Shown here in pieces: positions 15,748 through 24,752 of a DNA stretch of 64,000 nt. The stretch spans positions 62,001 to 126,000 of the forward strand of contig JACJNZ010000037.1 in assembly GCA_014695325.1 (NCBI GenBank), read 5' to 3'. The position numbers and the translations under genes are program-made. Source of the stretch: Cyanobacteria bacterium FACHB-502. GTDB taxonomy: Bacteria > Cyanobacteriota > Cyanobacteriia > Elainellales > Elainellaceae. Position 1 is the first letter of the stretch, and the number at the start of each line of letters is the position of its first letter. The notes beneath the pieces are model-generated. The model was not told the DNA's origin, did no database searches, and saw only the letters and a list, made by a program, of their open reading frames with translations.

Positions 15748-16872
15748 ATGACTTCGTTAAAGGCATCTATTTGTGTAGCTATCTACAACAACGTCAACAA
15801 CTTAAAGAACTTATTTTACTCCATTGATAGCAGCTACCCGCAGCATCACCAGGATACCGAATTCATTGTTTATAATGATGGCAGTACAGTAAAAGGGATT
15901 CATGAAGAACTGGAAAATTTCTGTAATTCTAAGAAAATTCGCTACATCTACAGTACAGAAAACAAAGGTGTTGCCTATGCTTGGAATCGACTTACAGAAG
16001 CGGCAAACAGTGAGATTATTATCTTATTAAACGACGATTTAAGAGTTTATACCGAAAACTGGCTCGACCATATTACCTACACTTTTGAGAATAACGATCG
16101 GATAGGAATTGTTTATTGGTGTCAGAGGCAGATTGATTCTCATACAGGTGTATTCACAGAATACACAAAAGATTCCTCAATTCTTCTATCTAGAAATAAT
16201 CCATATCCATATTTAAGGCATAACTTTTGCGGTGCTTTTTTCTCCTTCAGAAAGAGTGTTTGGAGTCAGATTATTCAGCCGGACGGCTCGATTGGTTTCT
16301 GGGAAGATCTACTCTCGTATGGAGAAGAAATAGATTTGAGTTCTGAATTTCTTAACCGTGGGTATTTGATCCTTCAGCTTCCAACTATAACTTTCGAGCA
16401 TCTCCGTTCTCAAACGTTCACAGCAAATTCTGAAAAAACTTTGCGAAAAAATCTAAGCCGCTACCTACCGTTAGAGAAGTTTCATCAAACCCTACTTGAA
16501 TTTCCCGATTGTTTTGAGCTAACCAGTAAAGAACTACTTGTGCTTAAGACGGTTAGCCACATGAAAGAAGGAACATCGCTCGTTAAAAACATTCTTAGAT
16601 TACAAGAATCTAAAATGTATAGAATTCCAAGGCTTGACTATAGCATGGCAATGCTTTTAGCAAAGTGGAAACATAGAGCAATTCTGGGCTTTGACGGCGA
16701 GGAATATCTTATTAAGTTATATTCAACAGGTTATCCGTCTGCTTTGCAGGATGCAATCCGTAATAAGAGCATTCATTCTCCCAAAAATATTTGCTTTATG
16801 CAAAATAATGGAGCTAAAAAGACATTGCAGCTTGAGGAATGCATCAATTATTCGCAAGAGTCAATGCTGTAG
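15748..16872 (+). CDS. GT2-like glycosyltransferase with a C-terminal extension
   Basis: A 374-residue protein. The first 250 residues form a GT-A domain: SICVAIYNNVNNLKNLFYSI, YNDGST at about 42-47, then LLNDDLRV with the acidic metal ligands at 96-97. The C-terminal 120 residues are helical and Lys/Leu-rich with no recognised domain. ATG 15748 is preferred to GTG 15742 because AGGAG (15734-15738) is 9 nt upstream. It ends 35 nt before the GT10-like gene. Base composition is clearly AT-rich. Function within the polysaccharide assembly line is inferred from context. Confidence 0.85.
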   Translation: MTSLKASICVAIYNNVNNLKNLFYSIDSSYPQHHQDTEFIVYNDGSTVKGIHEELENFCNSKKIRYIYSTENKGVAYAWNRLTEAANSEIIILLNDDLRVYTENWLDHITYTFENNDRIGIVYWCQRQIDSHTGVFTEYTKDSSILLSRNNPYPYLRHNFCGAFFSFRKSVWSQIIQPDGSIGFWEDLLSYGEEIDLSSEFLNRGYLILQLPTITFEHLRSQTFTANSEKTLRKNLSRYLPLEKFHQTLLEFPDCFELTSKELLVLKTVSHMKEGTSLVKNILRLQESKMYRIPRLDYSMAMLLAKWKHRAILGFDGEEYLIKLYSTGYPSALQDAIRNKSIHSPKNICFMQNNGAKKTLQLEECINYSQESML

Positions 16873-16907
16873 AGGTGCTATAAAAAATAAGCTTATCTAT
16901 AAGTTTT

Positions 16908-17888
16908 ATGAAGGCAATCGCTCTACTCATGCCAGAAGAATATCTCTATGCTCACCGTTATTTTCGTCCACTTATCACACCAAACGGTGATGATACCTGG
17001 ATGGGCATAAAGTTTATTGTCAATCCAAAAGCTGGGAATTTTGATGCTGTTGTTGTGCATCAAAGTACACAATCCCTCGACCAAAGCTATACGCTGTGTT
17101 GCCCTCCGACCAAAACGCTTCTGGTCTTGAAAGAACCGCCCGACATCCTGTTTCTTCCTGAAGCCTATACAAGCCAGTTCTATTGTACTTTAGGGCAAGA
17201 TAAGCGAGTGCGCTCAAAAAAGCAGATATTTTCTCAGGCTGGGCATCACTGGTTTGTGGAAGTTGGCATTCACGAAACAGAAGTTTTAAACAACCAAAAA
17301 ACAAAGCTGATTTCTGCGATCGTTTCCAATAAAACTGATACCGAAGGGCATCGTAAGCGGCTTCGCTTTGTTCAAAAGCTAAAGGAACACTTTGCAGACC
17401 AATTAGACTGGTTTGGTCGAGGTGTAAGAGAGTTAGAACCTAGAAAGCTCAACGGGTTGCTCAATTACAAATATCACATTGTTTTGGAGAATGGACGCTG
17501 GAATGATTACTGGACTGAGAAGCTAGCAGATTCCTTTGTTGCAAACTGCTTTCCCTTCTACTGGGGCGCTCCTAATATTCATCAATACTTCAAACCCGAT
17601 CAATTAAGATTAATTGACATAGAAAATATAGAAGCTTCGATTCAGACGATTGAACAGGCAATTTCTCAAAACTTGTATGAAGTCTCCCAGGAGGCGATTG
17701 CCAATGCAAGAGCGAAAGTGTTTGATGAATATCATCCCTACCAAACATACCTGAATATTCTGAATCAACTTCCTGCCAGTATGCCTTCTCAAGTCACAAT
17801 CAGACCGCACCGTGAGTTTAAGTACAGCTTTAAAGCTCGCTGTCAGGTGAAATTACAGCATTACTCAAAGAACCTATTTCAAGTGTAG
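16908..17888 (+). CDS. GT10 fucosyltransferase-like glycosyltransferase
   Basis: A 326-residue protein related to alpha-1,3/1,4-fucosyltransferases. The diagnostic block lies in the second half: LNYKYHIVLENGR followed by DYWTEKLADSFVANCFPFYWG, corresponding to the conserved GDP-fucose-binding motif of GT10 with its Glu, Tyr, Lys and Phe residues. A preceding RLRFVQKLKEHFADQLDWFGRG also fits. GT10 enzymes use GDP-fucose. Whether this one does, or uses another donor, is not known, but a fucosylated polymer would agree with the colanic-like genes in the locus. The start is ATG 16908. It lies between a GT2 and an unassigned glycosyltransferase. Confidence 0.8.
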   Translation: MKAIALLMPEEYLYAHRYFRPLITPNGDDTWMGIKFIVNPKAGNFDAVVVHQSTQSLDQSYTLCCPPTKTLLVLKEPPDILFLPEAYTSQFYCTLGQDKRVRSKKQIFSQAGHHWFVEVGIHETEVLNNQKTKLISAIVSNKTDTEGHRKRLRFVQKLKEHFADQLDWFGRGVRELEPRKLNGLLNYKYHIVLENGRWNDYWTEKLADSFVANCFPFYWGAPNIHQYFKPDQLRLIDIENIEASIQTIEQAISQNLYEVSQEAIANARAKVFDEYHPYQTYLNILNQLPASMPSQVTIRPHREFKYSFKARCQVKLQHYSKNLFQV

Positions 17889-17966
17889 ATTCAAATTTCA
17901 GATATAGACGTTGTTACGAGATCTTGCTGCGGTTTTTCCTGATCCAGCTCCTTACCCAAATCACCT

Positions 17967-18869
17967 ATGTCTCTTGGTTCCCTTCTGCTCAAAACTCGCC
18001 AAAAATACGAGCACGGTTTACGAACTGCGTATCTGCGTGACACGGTTCGCTTTCGTATTCTCAACACAAAACCAATCGCCCAAACCACCGATCGCACTTG
18101 TGAAATTCACGTTTTAACCTGTGCCAAAGATTGGCTCAATCTAATTTGGACACTAAAGACTTTCTATCACTATTCCAATTGTCGCTATGCTCTCTGCATT
18201 CATGACGACGGCACATTGACCGAAAACGATCGCGCTACCTTTCGACATCATTTTCCCGATGCCCGAATTATCGATCGCCCCAGTGCAGACACTCGTATCC
18301 TTCAGGAATTGCAAGCATATCCTCGCTGTTTAGAGTTTCGTAAAACTAATCACCTAGCTCCTAAAGTGTTTGATTTCGCCAGTTACCTGGAGAGCGATCG
18401 GATGCTGCTTCTCGACAGTGATATTTTGTTTTTCAACGAGCCAACCGCATTGCTCCAACGTATTGAGGATCCAAATTATCACCTTAATGCGGTTAATGGA
18501 GACATTAGTAATGCCTACACTATCGCTCCTGAAGTTGTGCAGGAGAAATATGGATTTACCATGATTCAGAGGTTTAATTCTGGACTAGGGCTAATTCATC
18601 AAGCATCCCTAAATTTGAAGTGGATCGAAGAGTTTCTGAGTTTACCCAACATCATTGGTCACTTCTGGCAAATTGAGCAGACCCTCTATGCTCTATGCAG
18701 TTCTCGTTATGGGGGTGAGCTGCTGCCCCCCACTTACAATGTGCATTTAGAGGGCGGTATCAATGGTGCGCCCTGTCGTCATTATGTCGGAAAAATTCGA
18801 CACCAAATGTACGGTGAAGGCATCCGATGTCTGGTGAATCAGGGATTTCTCAGGGAAGCAGGAGGTTAA
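17967..18869 (+). CDS. GT-A nucleotide-sugar transferase, paralogue of 31292-32200
   Basis: A 300-residue protein with a GT-A style core. The DxD-type motif LLLDSDILFF is centred on residues 150-152, preceded by FASYLESDRM, and a later FNSGLGLIHQ resembles the acceptor-loop region of GT8-like enzymes. The C-terminus carries HYVGKIRHQMYGEG, repeated as HFVGNVRHRMYTSG in the gene at 31292. It ends immediately before the GTG start of the next gene, with GGAGG inside its last codons acting as that gene's ribosome site. Family membership as a glycosyltransferase is likely; no CAZy family is certain. Confidence 0.75.
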   Translation: MSLGSLLLKTRQKYEHGLRTAYLRDTVRFRILNTKPIAQTTDRTCEIHVLTCAKDWLNLIWTLKTFYHYSNCRYALCIHDDGTLTENDRATFRHHFPDARIIDRPSADTRILQELQAYPRCLEFRKTNHLAPKVFDFASYLESDRMLLLDSDILFFNEPTALLQRIEDPNYHLNAVNGDISNAYTIAPEVVQEKYGFTMIQRFNSGLGLIHQASLNLKWIEEFLSLPNIIGHFWQIEQTLYALCSSRYGGELLPPTYNVHLEGGINGAPCRHYVGKIRHQMYGEGIRCLVNQGFLREAGG

Positions 18870-19997
18870 GTGAGCGAGGTATCCATGCGAGTCTTAATGA
18901 TGCCTGACTACCGAGAAGGTAATCCCTACCAGCAACTCCTTGTTAATGCGATCGAAAAGACAGCCGTGCAAGTTGTATTCCCTAAGGGATATCGAAGGAT
19001 ATTTCCTATTTTTCGCGCTGTTCGAGATCAGCAGCCATCAGTCCAGGTTTTGCATCTCCATTGGTTAGAACTGTATCTGAGGGGAAACCACCCTTTCCTC
19101 AAGGTGCTTTATGCGCTCAAGTTCTTGATTGACATTCTCCTGGTTCGCCTAACAGGAACTCGCCTTGTTTGGACGATTCACGACCAGCTCGAACATGAAA
19201 ACGCCTTCCCTCAGTTAGAACGTTGGGTTCGCAGCATATTGATTAATGTCGCCGATCGCCTCATTGTACACAGTCAATCTGCTCTGACTAGCTTAACCCA
19301 AGAATATACCTTTGATCCCACAAAAGTTGATGTCATTGCTCATGGTCACTACCGAACGGCTTATAGCCAGCTAATTAATCAAATACAAGCCAGAAAACAA
19401 CTCAATTTACCGTTAGAGGGAAAGCTGTATCTCCATTTAGGAGCACTTAGACCTTACAAGGGAATTGAGCACTTGCTGGAAGTTTGGCAGGCAAACCACA
19501 ACCATCTAGCCGATGCTACTCTTCTAATTGCCGGACTGGCACGTGACTCAGCATACCTACAAAAGTTGCAGTCGTCGATATCCCAAACCAAACAGGTTGT
19601 CTTCTATCCCCAGTTTATTGAGGATCGAGAAATTTATCTATTCTTCAGTGCAGCTGATTTAATCGTCCTGCCTTACAAGCGTATTCTCACCTCAGGTAGT
19701 GTCATTCTGGCGATGTCCTATGGGAAACCTGTAATTGCTCCCCGACTTGGTTCAATCCCAGAAGTGTTGGGTGCAGCAGATTGGCTTTTGTATGAGCCAA
19801 CGAATCCTCAAGGATTGAGCGATGCCATTAGAAAAAGTAGGGATTGTTGTCTACAAGATCTGCAAATGCTGACAGCTCAGGCGTGCGATCGCCTTGATTG
19901 GAATGCGATCGGGACAAAAACAGCACGATGCTACTACCAGTGTTTTCCTGATAGCTACAAACTGCTTGTTTCAGCAAAACAGAAGTTAGGACGTTAA
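18870..19997 (+). CDS. GT4-family glycosyltransferase
   Basis: A 375-residue GT-B enzyme. The N-domain includes VLHLHWLELYLRG and LVWTIHDQLEHENAFPQLER, a pattern seen in GT4 enzymes of exopolysaccharide loci. The donor domain starts at LYLHLGALRPYKGIEHLL and ends with ILAMSYGKPVIAP. The acidic E-x7-E is weakened (TSGSVILAMSYG), as in a subgroup of these enzymes. GTG 18870 directly follows the preceding stop and has GGAGG five bases upstream; ATG 18885 with GAGGT is nearly as good, so the first five residues are uncertain. It ends 4 nt before the asparagine synthase gene. Confidence 0.88.
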   Translation: MSEVSMRVLMMPDYREGNPYQQLLVNAIEKTAVQVVFPKGYRRIFPIFRAVRDQQPSVQVLHLHWLELYLRGNHPFLKVLYALKFLIDILLVRLTGTRLVWTIHDQLEHENAFPQLERWVRSILINVADRLIVHSQSALTSLTQEYTFDPTKVDVIAHGHYRTAYSQLINQIQARKQLNLPLEGKLYLHLGALRPYKGIEHLLEVWQANHNHLADATLLIAGLARDSAYLQKLQSSISQTKQVVFYPQFIEDREIYLFFSAADLIVLPYKRILTSGSVILAMSYGKPVIAPRLGSIPEVLGAADWLLYEPTNPQGLSDAIRKSRDCCLQDLQMLTAQACDRLDWNAIGTKTARCYYQCFPDSYKLLVSAKQKLGR

Positions 19998-20001
19998 GCC
20001 A

Positions 20002-21903
20002 ATGTGTGGAATTGCTGGTCTTCTATCGCAAATGCCCCTAGATACGAACCGACTGGAGCCTGTTCTCCCTTGGCTAAAGTTTCGGGGTCCCGATGATCGA
20101 GGCATTTGGAGCGATCGTCACATTCAATTAGGACATACTCGTCTGGCAATTTTAGATCTTAGTCCGCTAGGGCATCAGCCGATGTCATTTCAAGATGGTC
20201 GCTATTGGATCACGTTTAATGGTGAGATCTACAATTATTTAGAGTTGAGAGCTGAACTCGTTCAGGCAGGGTATCAATTCACAAGCAAGAGCGATACAGA
20301 AGTTCTGCTAGCAGCCTACGCCCATTGGGGAACGGGCTGTTTAGAGAAACTTCGAGGAATGTTTGCTTTTGCAATTTGGGATCGAAAAATTAACCAGCTT
20401 TTTTTGGCACGCGATCGCTTTGGCGAGAAGCCGCTCTACTACTGGATTGATCAGGGAACATTCTACTTCGCCTCTGAACTCAAAGCGTTATTGGCACTGC
20501 TGCCCCATACTCCAGAGCTTGATCCGATTGCTGTTGATCTTTACTTCCATTATCAGTATGTCCCTGAACCGCTAACGCCACTGCAAGGAGTTCGTAAATT
20601 ACCAGCGGCTCATTTCATGACCCTACAGCTCGATTCCTGGAAGGTGGACCTGAGCCAGTATTGGAGCTTAGCTCAAATTCAACCGCTTGAGGGTAATATT
20701 TCAGAGTTAATTCGAGCAGAGCTAGAACGAGCAATTGATTTGTCCCTGCGATCGGATGTTCCTGTTGGTATTGCACTCAGCGGCGGCTTAGATTCCGGTA
20801 CGATAGTGGCTCTAGCTGCTCCTAAGTATAAAAAGGTGCTACACGCTTTTAGTGTTGGTTATCCTGGTTCCCCTCCATGCGATGAACGAGAGCAGGCGCG
20901 ATCACTTGCCAATCAATTAGGGCTGCCCTTTCACGATGTTGAGCTGCACACTGAAGCCCTAGTAGAGTTTTTTCCTGAACTGATGAAGGCATTGGATGAT
21001 CCGATCGCCGACATCGCTGCCTATGGTCATTTTGCTGTCATGAGGCTAGCTGCTGAGCAGGGAATTAAGGTCATGCTAAGTGGCGTTGGTGGGGATGAAC
21101 TGTTCTGGGGTTATGACTGGATGATTGAAGCCCACCACATGACACAGCAGAAGCAACGCCAAAATTCGATAAGCGCGATCGCAACTACTTTAGGAAAATT
21201 AGCTCATATTCCCATTTATGAAAAATTTGCAGTTACACCTAAACTTCCTAAACCAGTTCGATCACTTCTAGTTCAAGGTCTAAATGCTCACTTGATTGAT
21301 AACGAGCATCCAAATCAGTTTGTTTTCTACAACCTTCGTCAGGATTTTAGAAGTCCCTGGTATCATCGACGGTCGCTCTACTCCCAGGAGTTTTTGACAC
21401 AACTGCCAGAGCGCAACCCATTCCATCCTTCGGTTGGTAATGACGCAGCATGGTCAGACATCACGACCCACTTATGCCAAGTTCTTTTTAATACCTGGTT
21501 AGTATCAAATTGTCTAGCTCTAGGCGATCGAACTAGCATGGCTTCCTCGTTAGAAGTGCGGCTTCCACTATTGGATTATAAACTTGCTGAAACGGTTATT
21601 GGGTTACAGAAACAGTACCCCAATGAATTTCGAAACAAGAAGGCGTGGCTGAAGCAGGCAGTTCAAGATATTTTACCTGCTGAAATCTTAAATCGACCGA
21701 AGCGAGGGTTTGAACCACCCTATGCATCCTGGATACAGGCACTCCTCGATCGCTACAAAGATTCCGTGGTGTCGGGTTCTCTAGTTCAATCTAGTTTTCT
21801 AAACCGAAACTATCTCGTCAAGCTATTCCAAAAACCTTACAATAACTATGCTCTAGTTTACCGAGTACTCGTTCTAGATACTTGGCTACAGAACATACGC
21901 TGA
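20002..21903 (+). CDS. asnB: Glutamine-hydrolysing asparagine synthase family protein
   Basis: A 633-residue two-domain amidotransferase. The N-terminal Ntn glutaminase domain has the nucleophile Cys2 (MCGIAG) and RFRGPDDRG-type and NGEIYNY motifs. The C-terminal synthetase domain has the PP-loop SGGLDS at about 260-265 and SGVGGDELFWGY. It converts aspartate, ATP and glutamine to asparagine, or in sugar loci may amidate a uronic acid or another carboxyl group of the glycan. Position inside a glycosyltransferase cluster favours the latter but does not prove it. Length is normal. It is the last intact gene before a 600-nt stretch of gene remnants. Confidence 0.9.
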   Translation: MCGIAGLLSQMPLDTNRLEPVLPWLKFRGPDDRGIWSDRHIQLGHTRLAILDLSPLGHQPMSFQDGRYWITFNGEIYNYLELRAELVQAGYQFTSKSDTEVLLAAYAHWGTGCLEKLRGMFAFAIWDRKINQLFLARDRFGEKPLYYWIDQGTFYFASELKALLALLPHTPELDPIAVDLYFHYQYVPEPLTPLQGVRKLPAAHFMTLQLDSWKVDLSQYWSLAQIQPLEGNISELIRAELERAIDLSLRSDVPVGIALSGGLDSGTIVALAAPKYKKVLHAFSVGYPGSPPCDEREQARSLANQLGLPFHDVELHTEALVEFFPELMKALDDPIADIAAYGHFAVMRLAAEQGIKVMLSGVGGDELFWGYDWMIEAHHMTQQKQRQNSISAIATTLGKLAHIPIYEKFAVTPKLPKPVRSLLVQGLNAHLIDNEHPNQFVFYNLRQDFRSPWYHRRSLYSQEFLTQLPERNPFHPSVGNDAAWSDITTHLCQVLFNTWLVSNCLALGDRTSMASSLEVRLPLLDYKLAETVIGLQKQYPNEFRNKKAWLKQAVQDILPAEILNRPKRGFEPPYASWIQALLDRYKDSVVSGSLVQSSFLNRNYLVKLFQKPYNNYALVYRVLVLDTWLQNIR

Positions 21904-21921
21904 GTTTATCCTACCTGAATA

Positions 21922-22100
21922 GTGGCTATCCACCAGGTCGTAGACTTGTTGTTTGCTAGAGATTGCGAAACTTTGCTGTGGTTGCTAGAACATCTTCTAG
22001 AGTGCGAGCGTTTAATTAGTAGAGGTTATGAACGAGCTAAGCTCTTTAGCTGAAGACGACTGATAAAACGATACAAGTTTATAATTCTGTTACTACCTGA
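21922..22100 (+). pseudogene. C-terminal remnant of a GT4 glycosyltransferase
   Basis: Translation from about 21961 reads ETLLWLLEHLLECERLI.. then RGYERAKLFS (22021-22050), closely matching the C-terminus of the intact GT4 gene at 22506-23612 (EALLWLLDHPIERDKLI.., GCERAKLFSWQKT). The frame breaks at the expected Trp codon (22051-22052, one base missing), and the next frame continues KTTDKTIQVYNSVTT to a TGA at 22098-22100, again matching the tail of the GT4 family. The N-terminal 80% is absent. This is a decayed relative of the neighbouring gene. Confidence 0.7.
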
Positions 22101-22209
22101 GCTTGTTTAGGTCAAGGCTTAACCCGAGTTATATCAATGCAATGAAAGGAATTGATATCAGTTCACGAGTTATGAAAAGGATTATATTTGCAATCGGAGT
22201 AACAAGCGT

Positions 22210-22389
22210 GTGAAAGTTAACATCTTTGTTCCCTCATTAAATCACTTTACGGGGAGCTTAATCTACTGGTTGGTTTAGGGAAAAGAAACAGAGGTAATGG
22301 TAATTACATCCTTTGAAACCAACTCCGAAGATTTATCAGGATGGGTTCTGGCTAGAGGGAATAGCTGCTTTATTGGAAAAGAAGCCTGA
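22210..22389 (+). pseudogene. N-terminal remnant of a glycosyltransferase
   Basis: From GTG 22210 the frame reads VKVNIFVPSLNHFTGSLIYW, a typical glycosyltransferase opening strand, then TAG at 22276-22278, and continues in the same frame as GKETEVMVITSFETNSEDLS, WVLARGNSCFIGKEA before TGA 22387-22389. The pattern of strand, Gly-rich turn, then VMVITSFE fits the first 60 residues of a GT4 enzyme. Nothing similar follows. Together with the C-terminal remnant just upstream this is a small graveyard of glycosyltransferase genes. Confidence 0.55.
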
Positions 22390-22505
22390 TTTTCTAAATT
22401 AAATGCTTAACTGGAAACAATTGTCGATTAAAGCTTTAGTTTTCTTTCGCATTGATTTTTTAAGTAGCTTAAGAAAGAAATTTTTGAGGAGGGGCATAAT
22501 GAAAG

Positions 22506-23612
22506 ATGAAAATCCTATACGATGGTCAGATTTTTAGTGCTTCTAGAAATCGTGGAATCAATCGATACTTCAACAACCTAATTCAACACCTTTCTTCCGA
22601 GCTTAGCCCTGCTATCATCACTAATAGTATCAGTAATAATTATCCAACTCACCCTAACCTGAAGTTGCATTGTTGTCGCGGTAGGCAAATTTTGCCACAG
22701 AAAGTTTACGACTGGTACGAAAAAGCTTATTTCAGAGCTGTTGCTCTTTTAGGTCAATTTGATGTTGTTCATCCAACTCACTATGTATCTATTGCACGCT
22801 GTGCCCTGTCAAGTTATCAATCTCGCCTAAATTATCCCGTTGTTCTAACAATTCATGATCTACTCCCTGAACTCTTTCCTGATCAGTTAGATAGATTAGG
22901 TGACGAGAGATTTTTTAAGCGGGAGGCAATAGAAGTTGCGCAAGTAATTATTTGTGTATCCGAGAACACCAAGAAAGACTTGATTGAATATTTCTCAATT
23001 CCAGAGGAGAAAGTCACCGTCACGCATCTAGCTTCCAACATTAATACTTCTCACTCTTATGGTTCTGAACCAGTTCCCTCTAGTCCCTACTATCTTTATG
23101 TAGGTGGTCGCGAATATCATAAAAACTTCGATCGTTGTCTCCAGGCTTTTGCTCACGCTGCCTCTGTTCAGCCTGATCTCTACCTCTGTTTTGCTGGCGC
23201 ACCTTTTAATCAAAATGAGCGGAGGCTAATTGCTGAGCTTGGTTTAGAACAGCGGATTTTGCATTACGAATACCCTCATGATAACCACTTAGCAAAGTTA
23301 TATAGATGTAGTATTGGTTTAGTCTATCCATCACTTTATGAGGGATTTGGAATTCCCCCTCTAGAAGCAATGTCTTGTGGAACAGTCGCAATTAGCTCTA
23401 ACACTTCCAGCATTCCCGAAGTTGTTGGAGATGCAGGAATAATAGTTGATCCAGAATCAGTACATGATTTAGCTGAGGCTTTACTTTGGCTGCTTGATCA
23501 TCCGATAGAACGCGACAAATTAATTTATAAAGGATGTGAGAGAGCCAAACTGTTTAGTTGGCAAAAGACCGCAAATAAGACGATGGAAGTCTATTATTCT
23601 ATTGCAAATTGA
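22506..23612 (+). CDS. GT4-family glycosyltransferase, mannosyltransferase-like
   Basis: A 368-residue GT-B enzyme of the common mannosyltransferase-like type. It has YDGQIFSASRNRGINRYF (acceptor loop with the GI.RY element), VLTIHDLLPELFPDQL, a donor domain opening YYLYVGGREYHKNFDRCL, and a clear E-x7-E in YEGFGIPPLEAMSCG. It has a strong AGGAGGGG ribosome site at 22487-22494. Its C-terminal sequence is nearly duplicated in the remnant at 21961-22100, so a paralogue once stood upstream. It probably adds one hexose, possibly mannose or rhamnose, to the lipid-linked repeat unit. Confidence 0.9.
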   Translation: MKILYDGQIFSASRNRGINRYFNNLIQHLSSELSPAIITNSISNNYPTHPNLKLHCCRGRQILPQKVYDWYEKAYFRAVALLGQFDVVHPTHYVSIARCALSSYQSRLNYPVVLTIHDLLPELFPDQLDRLGDERFFKREAIEVAQVIICVSENTKKDLIEYFSIPEEKVTVTHLASNINTSHSYGSEPVPSSPYYLYVGGREYHKNFDRCLQAFAHAASVQPDLYLCFAGAPFNQNERRLIAELGLEQRILHYEYPHDNHLAKLYRCSIGLVYPSLYEGFGIPPLEAMSCGTVAISSNTSSIPEVVGDAGIIVDPESVHDLAEALLWLLDHPIERDKLIYKGCERAKLFSWQKTANKTMEVYYSIAN

Positions 23613-23755
23613 ACTTCTATGTCTGTAGCTACAATGAAGAGGGTGAGATTTGGCAACTGCTGCTTCATAACAGTTGCTCTACCAACGATGACACTATCCA
23701 GAGTTGCTCTGGTGAAATAGATATTAGTCACAATAGAAGGCAACCAAGCAAATGA
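23608..23755 (+). other. Short open frame between two glycosyltransferases
   Basis: A 48-codon frame from TTG 23608 to TGA 23753-23755 overlaps the end of the GT4 gene and the ATG of the next gene. It reads NFYVCSYNEEGEIWQLLLHN and then Ser/Asp-rich residues. The start resembles the opening strand of GT-A enzymes, so it may be another glycosyltransferase remnant. It lacks a convincing ribosome site. Evidence for translation is weak. Confidence 0.2.
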
Positions 23756-24630
23756 ATAAATTTGCAGCATTAACTTTTGTCGGTCCGGGTGAATTTGAAG
23801 CAAAGCGACTAAGGCGGCTCCTTGAAAGTTTGCTGCTGCACGAACCTGATGTGCATAGTGTTGTCATCATTGACGATAGTTCAGGACATAATTTTGGTGA
23901 TATTGTCCCAACAGAACTTCCCAGCCGAACGATAATTTTACCCAACCCTCGAAATGGACGCGGTAATTGGTGGCAGGGCGGATTGTGCGTTGGGCTCGCA
24001 GAGGGATTAAGATGGATAGGGAAGAACTTAAATGTGGAATTTGTTGTCCGACTTGATACAGATGCACTAGTTATTAGCTCATTTGCCAATCGAATCAGCG
24101 ATGCATTTAATTCGGATCCACGAATTGGGCTGCTCGGAAGCTGGGATAAGTATCCATTGAGTGGCACACAACGTTTACCACATGGAGATGAGAGTAAAAT
24201 TCTCTCTTACATCCTAAACAAAGCCTCAAAGCATTTTGCAATCTGGCGGCACTCTGACTATCCAACGCGTATTCAATGTTCTTTACTTAGCAATGATCAG
24301 CTTGTACGCAACTTAATTTATTCAGCTATCCAGAACGGTTATCGACTTGGGGATTATGTACAAGGTGGTGGTTATGCCATTCGCGGTCAATTAGTCCATG
24401 ATTTGTATATTCATCGTCGCACAACCAATCCGCTTGCGTTTCTTCATCAATTCTATGGTGAAGATGTACTAGCAACGGTTTTTTGCTATTCATTAGCTTA
24501 TTTGCCTAAAGGATTCAATCAGTCAGGAGAAGTTTTTGGTGTTGACAATCAGGAACTTCCGGCTACTATCTCAGAATTAATTGATAATAAATTCGCAATT
24601 ATTCACAGTATCAAGAGTTTAGAGCCATGA
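23752..24630 (+). CDS. GT-A glycosyltransferase of unassigned family
   Basis: A 292-residue protein with a GT2-like nucleotide-sugar-binding fold: FAALTFVGPGEFEAKRLRRL, SVVIIDDSSGHNF, then NGRGNWWQGGLCVGLAEGL and the DxD-type VVRLDTDALV with Asp102 and Asp104. The NWWQGG element in place of the usual GxxxARN is unusual and I have no named family for it. A YVQGGGYAIRGQLV segment matches the end of GT-A acceptor-binding regions. ATG 23752 lies inside the stop codon of the short frame upstream. Role in the polysaccharide pathway is inferred from context. Confidence 0.75.
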   Translation: MNKFAALTFVGPGEFEAKRLRRLLESLLLHEPDVHSVVIIDDSSGHNFGDIVPTELPSRTIILPNPRNGRGNWWQGGLCVGLAEGLRWIGKNLNVEFVVRLDTDALVISSFANRISDAFNSDPRIGLLGSWDKYPLSGTQRLPHGDESKILSYILNKASKHFAIWRHSDYPTRIQCSLLSNDQLVRNLIYSAIQNGYRLGDYVQGGGYAIRGQLVHDLYIHRRTTNPLAFLHQFYGEDVLATVFCYSLAYLPKGFNQSGEVFGVDNQELPATISELIDNKFAIIHSIKSLEP

Positions 24631-24752
24631 GAAGCAGGTTGTAATACACTCACGTTATTAAGAAATGCATCTTCATGAAGCTGTCATATAGAAATACCAC
24701 TTAAATCTGGCTAGGTTTAAGGTTCAGTGGTTGAAGTATTGAAGCTATATCA

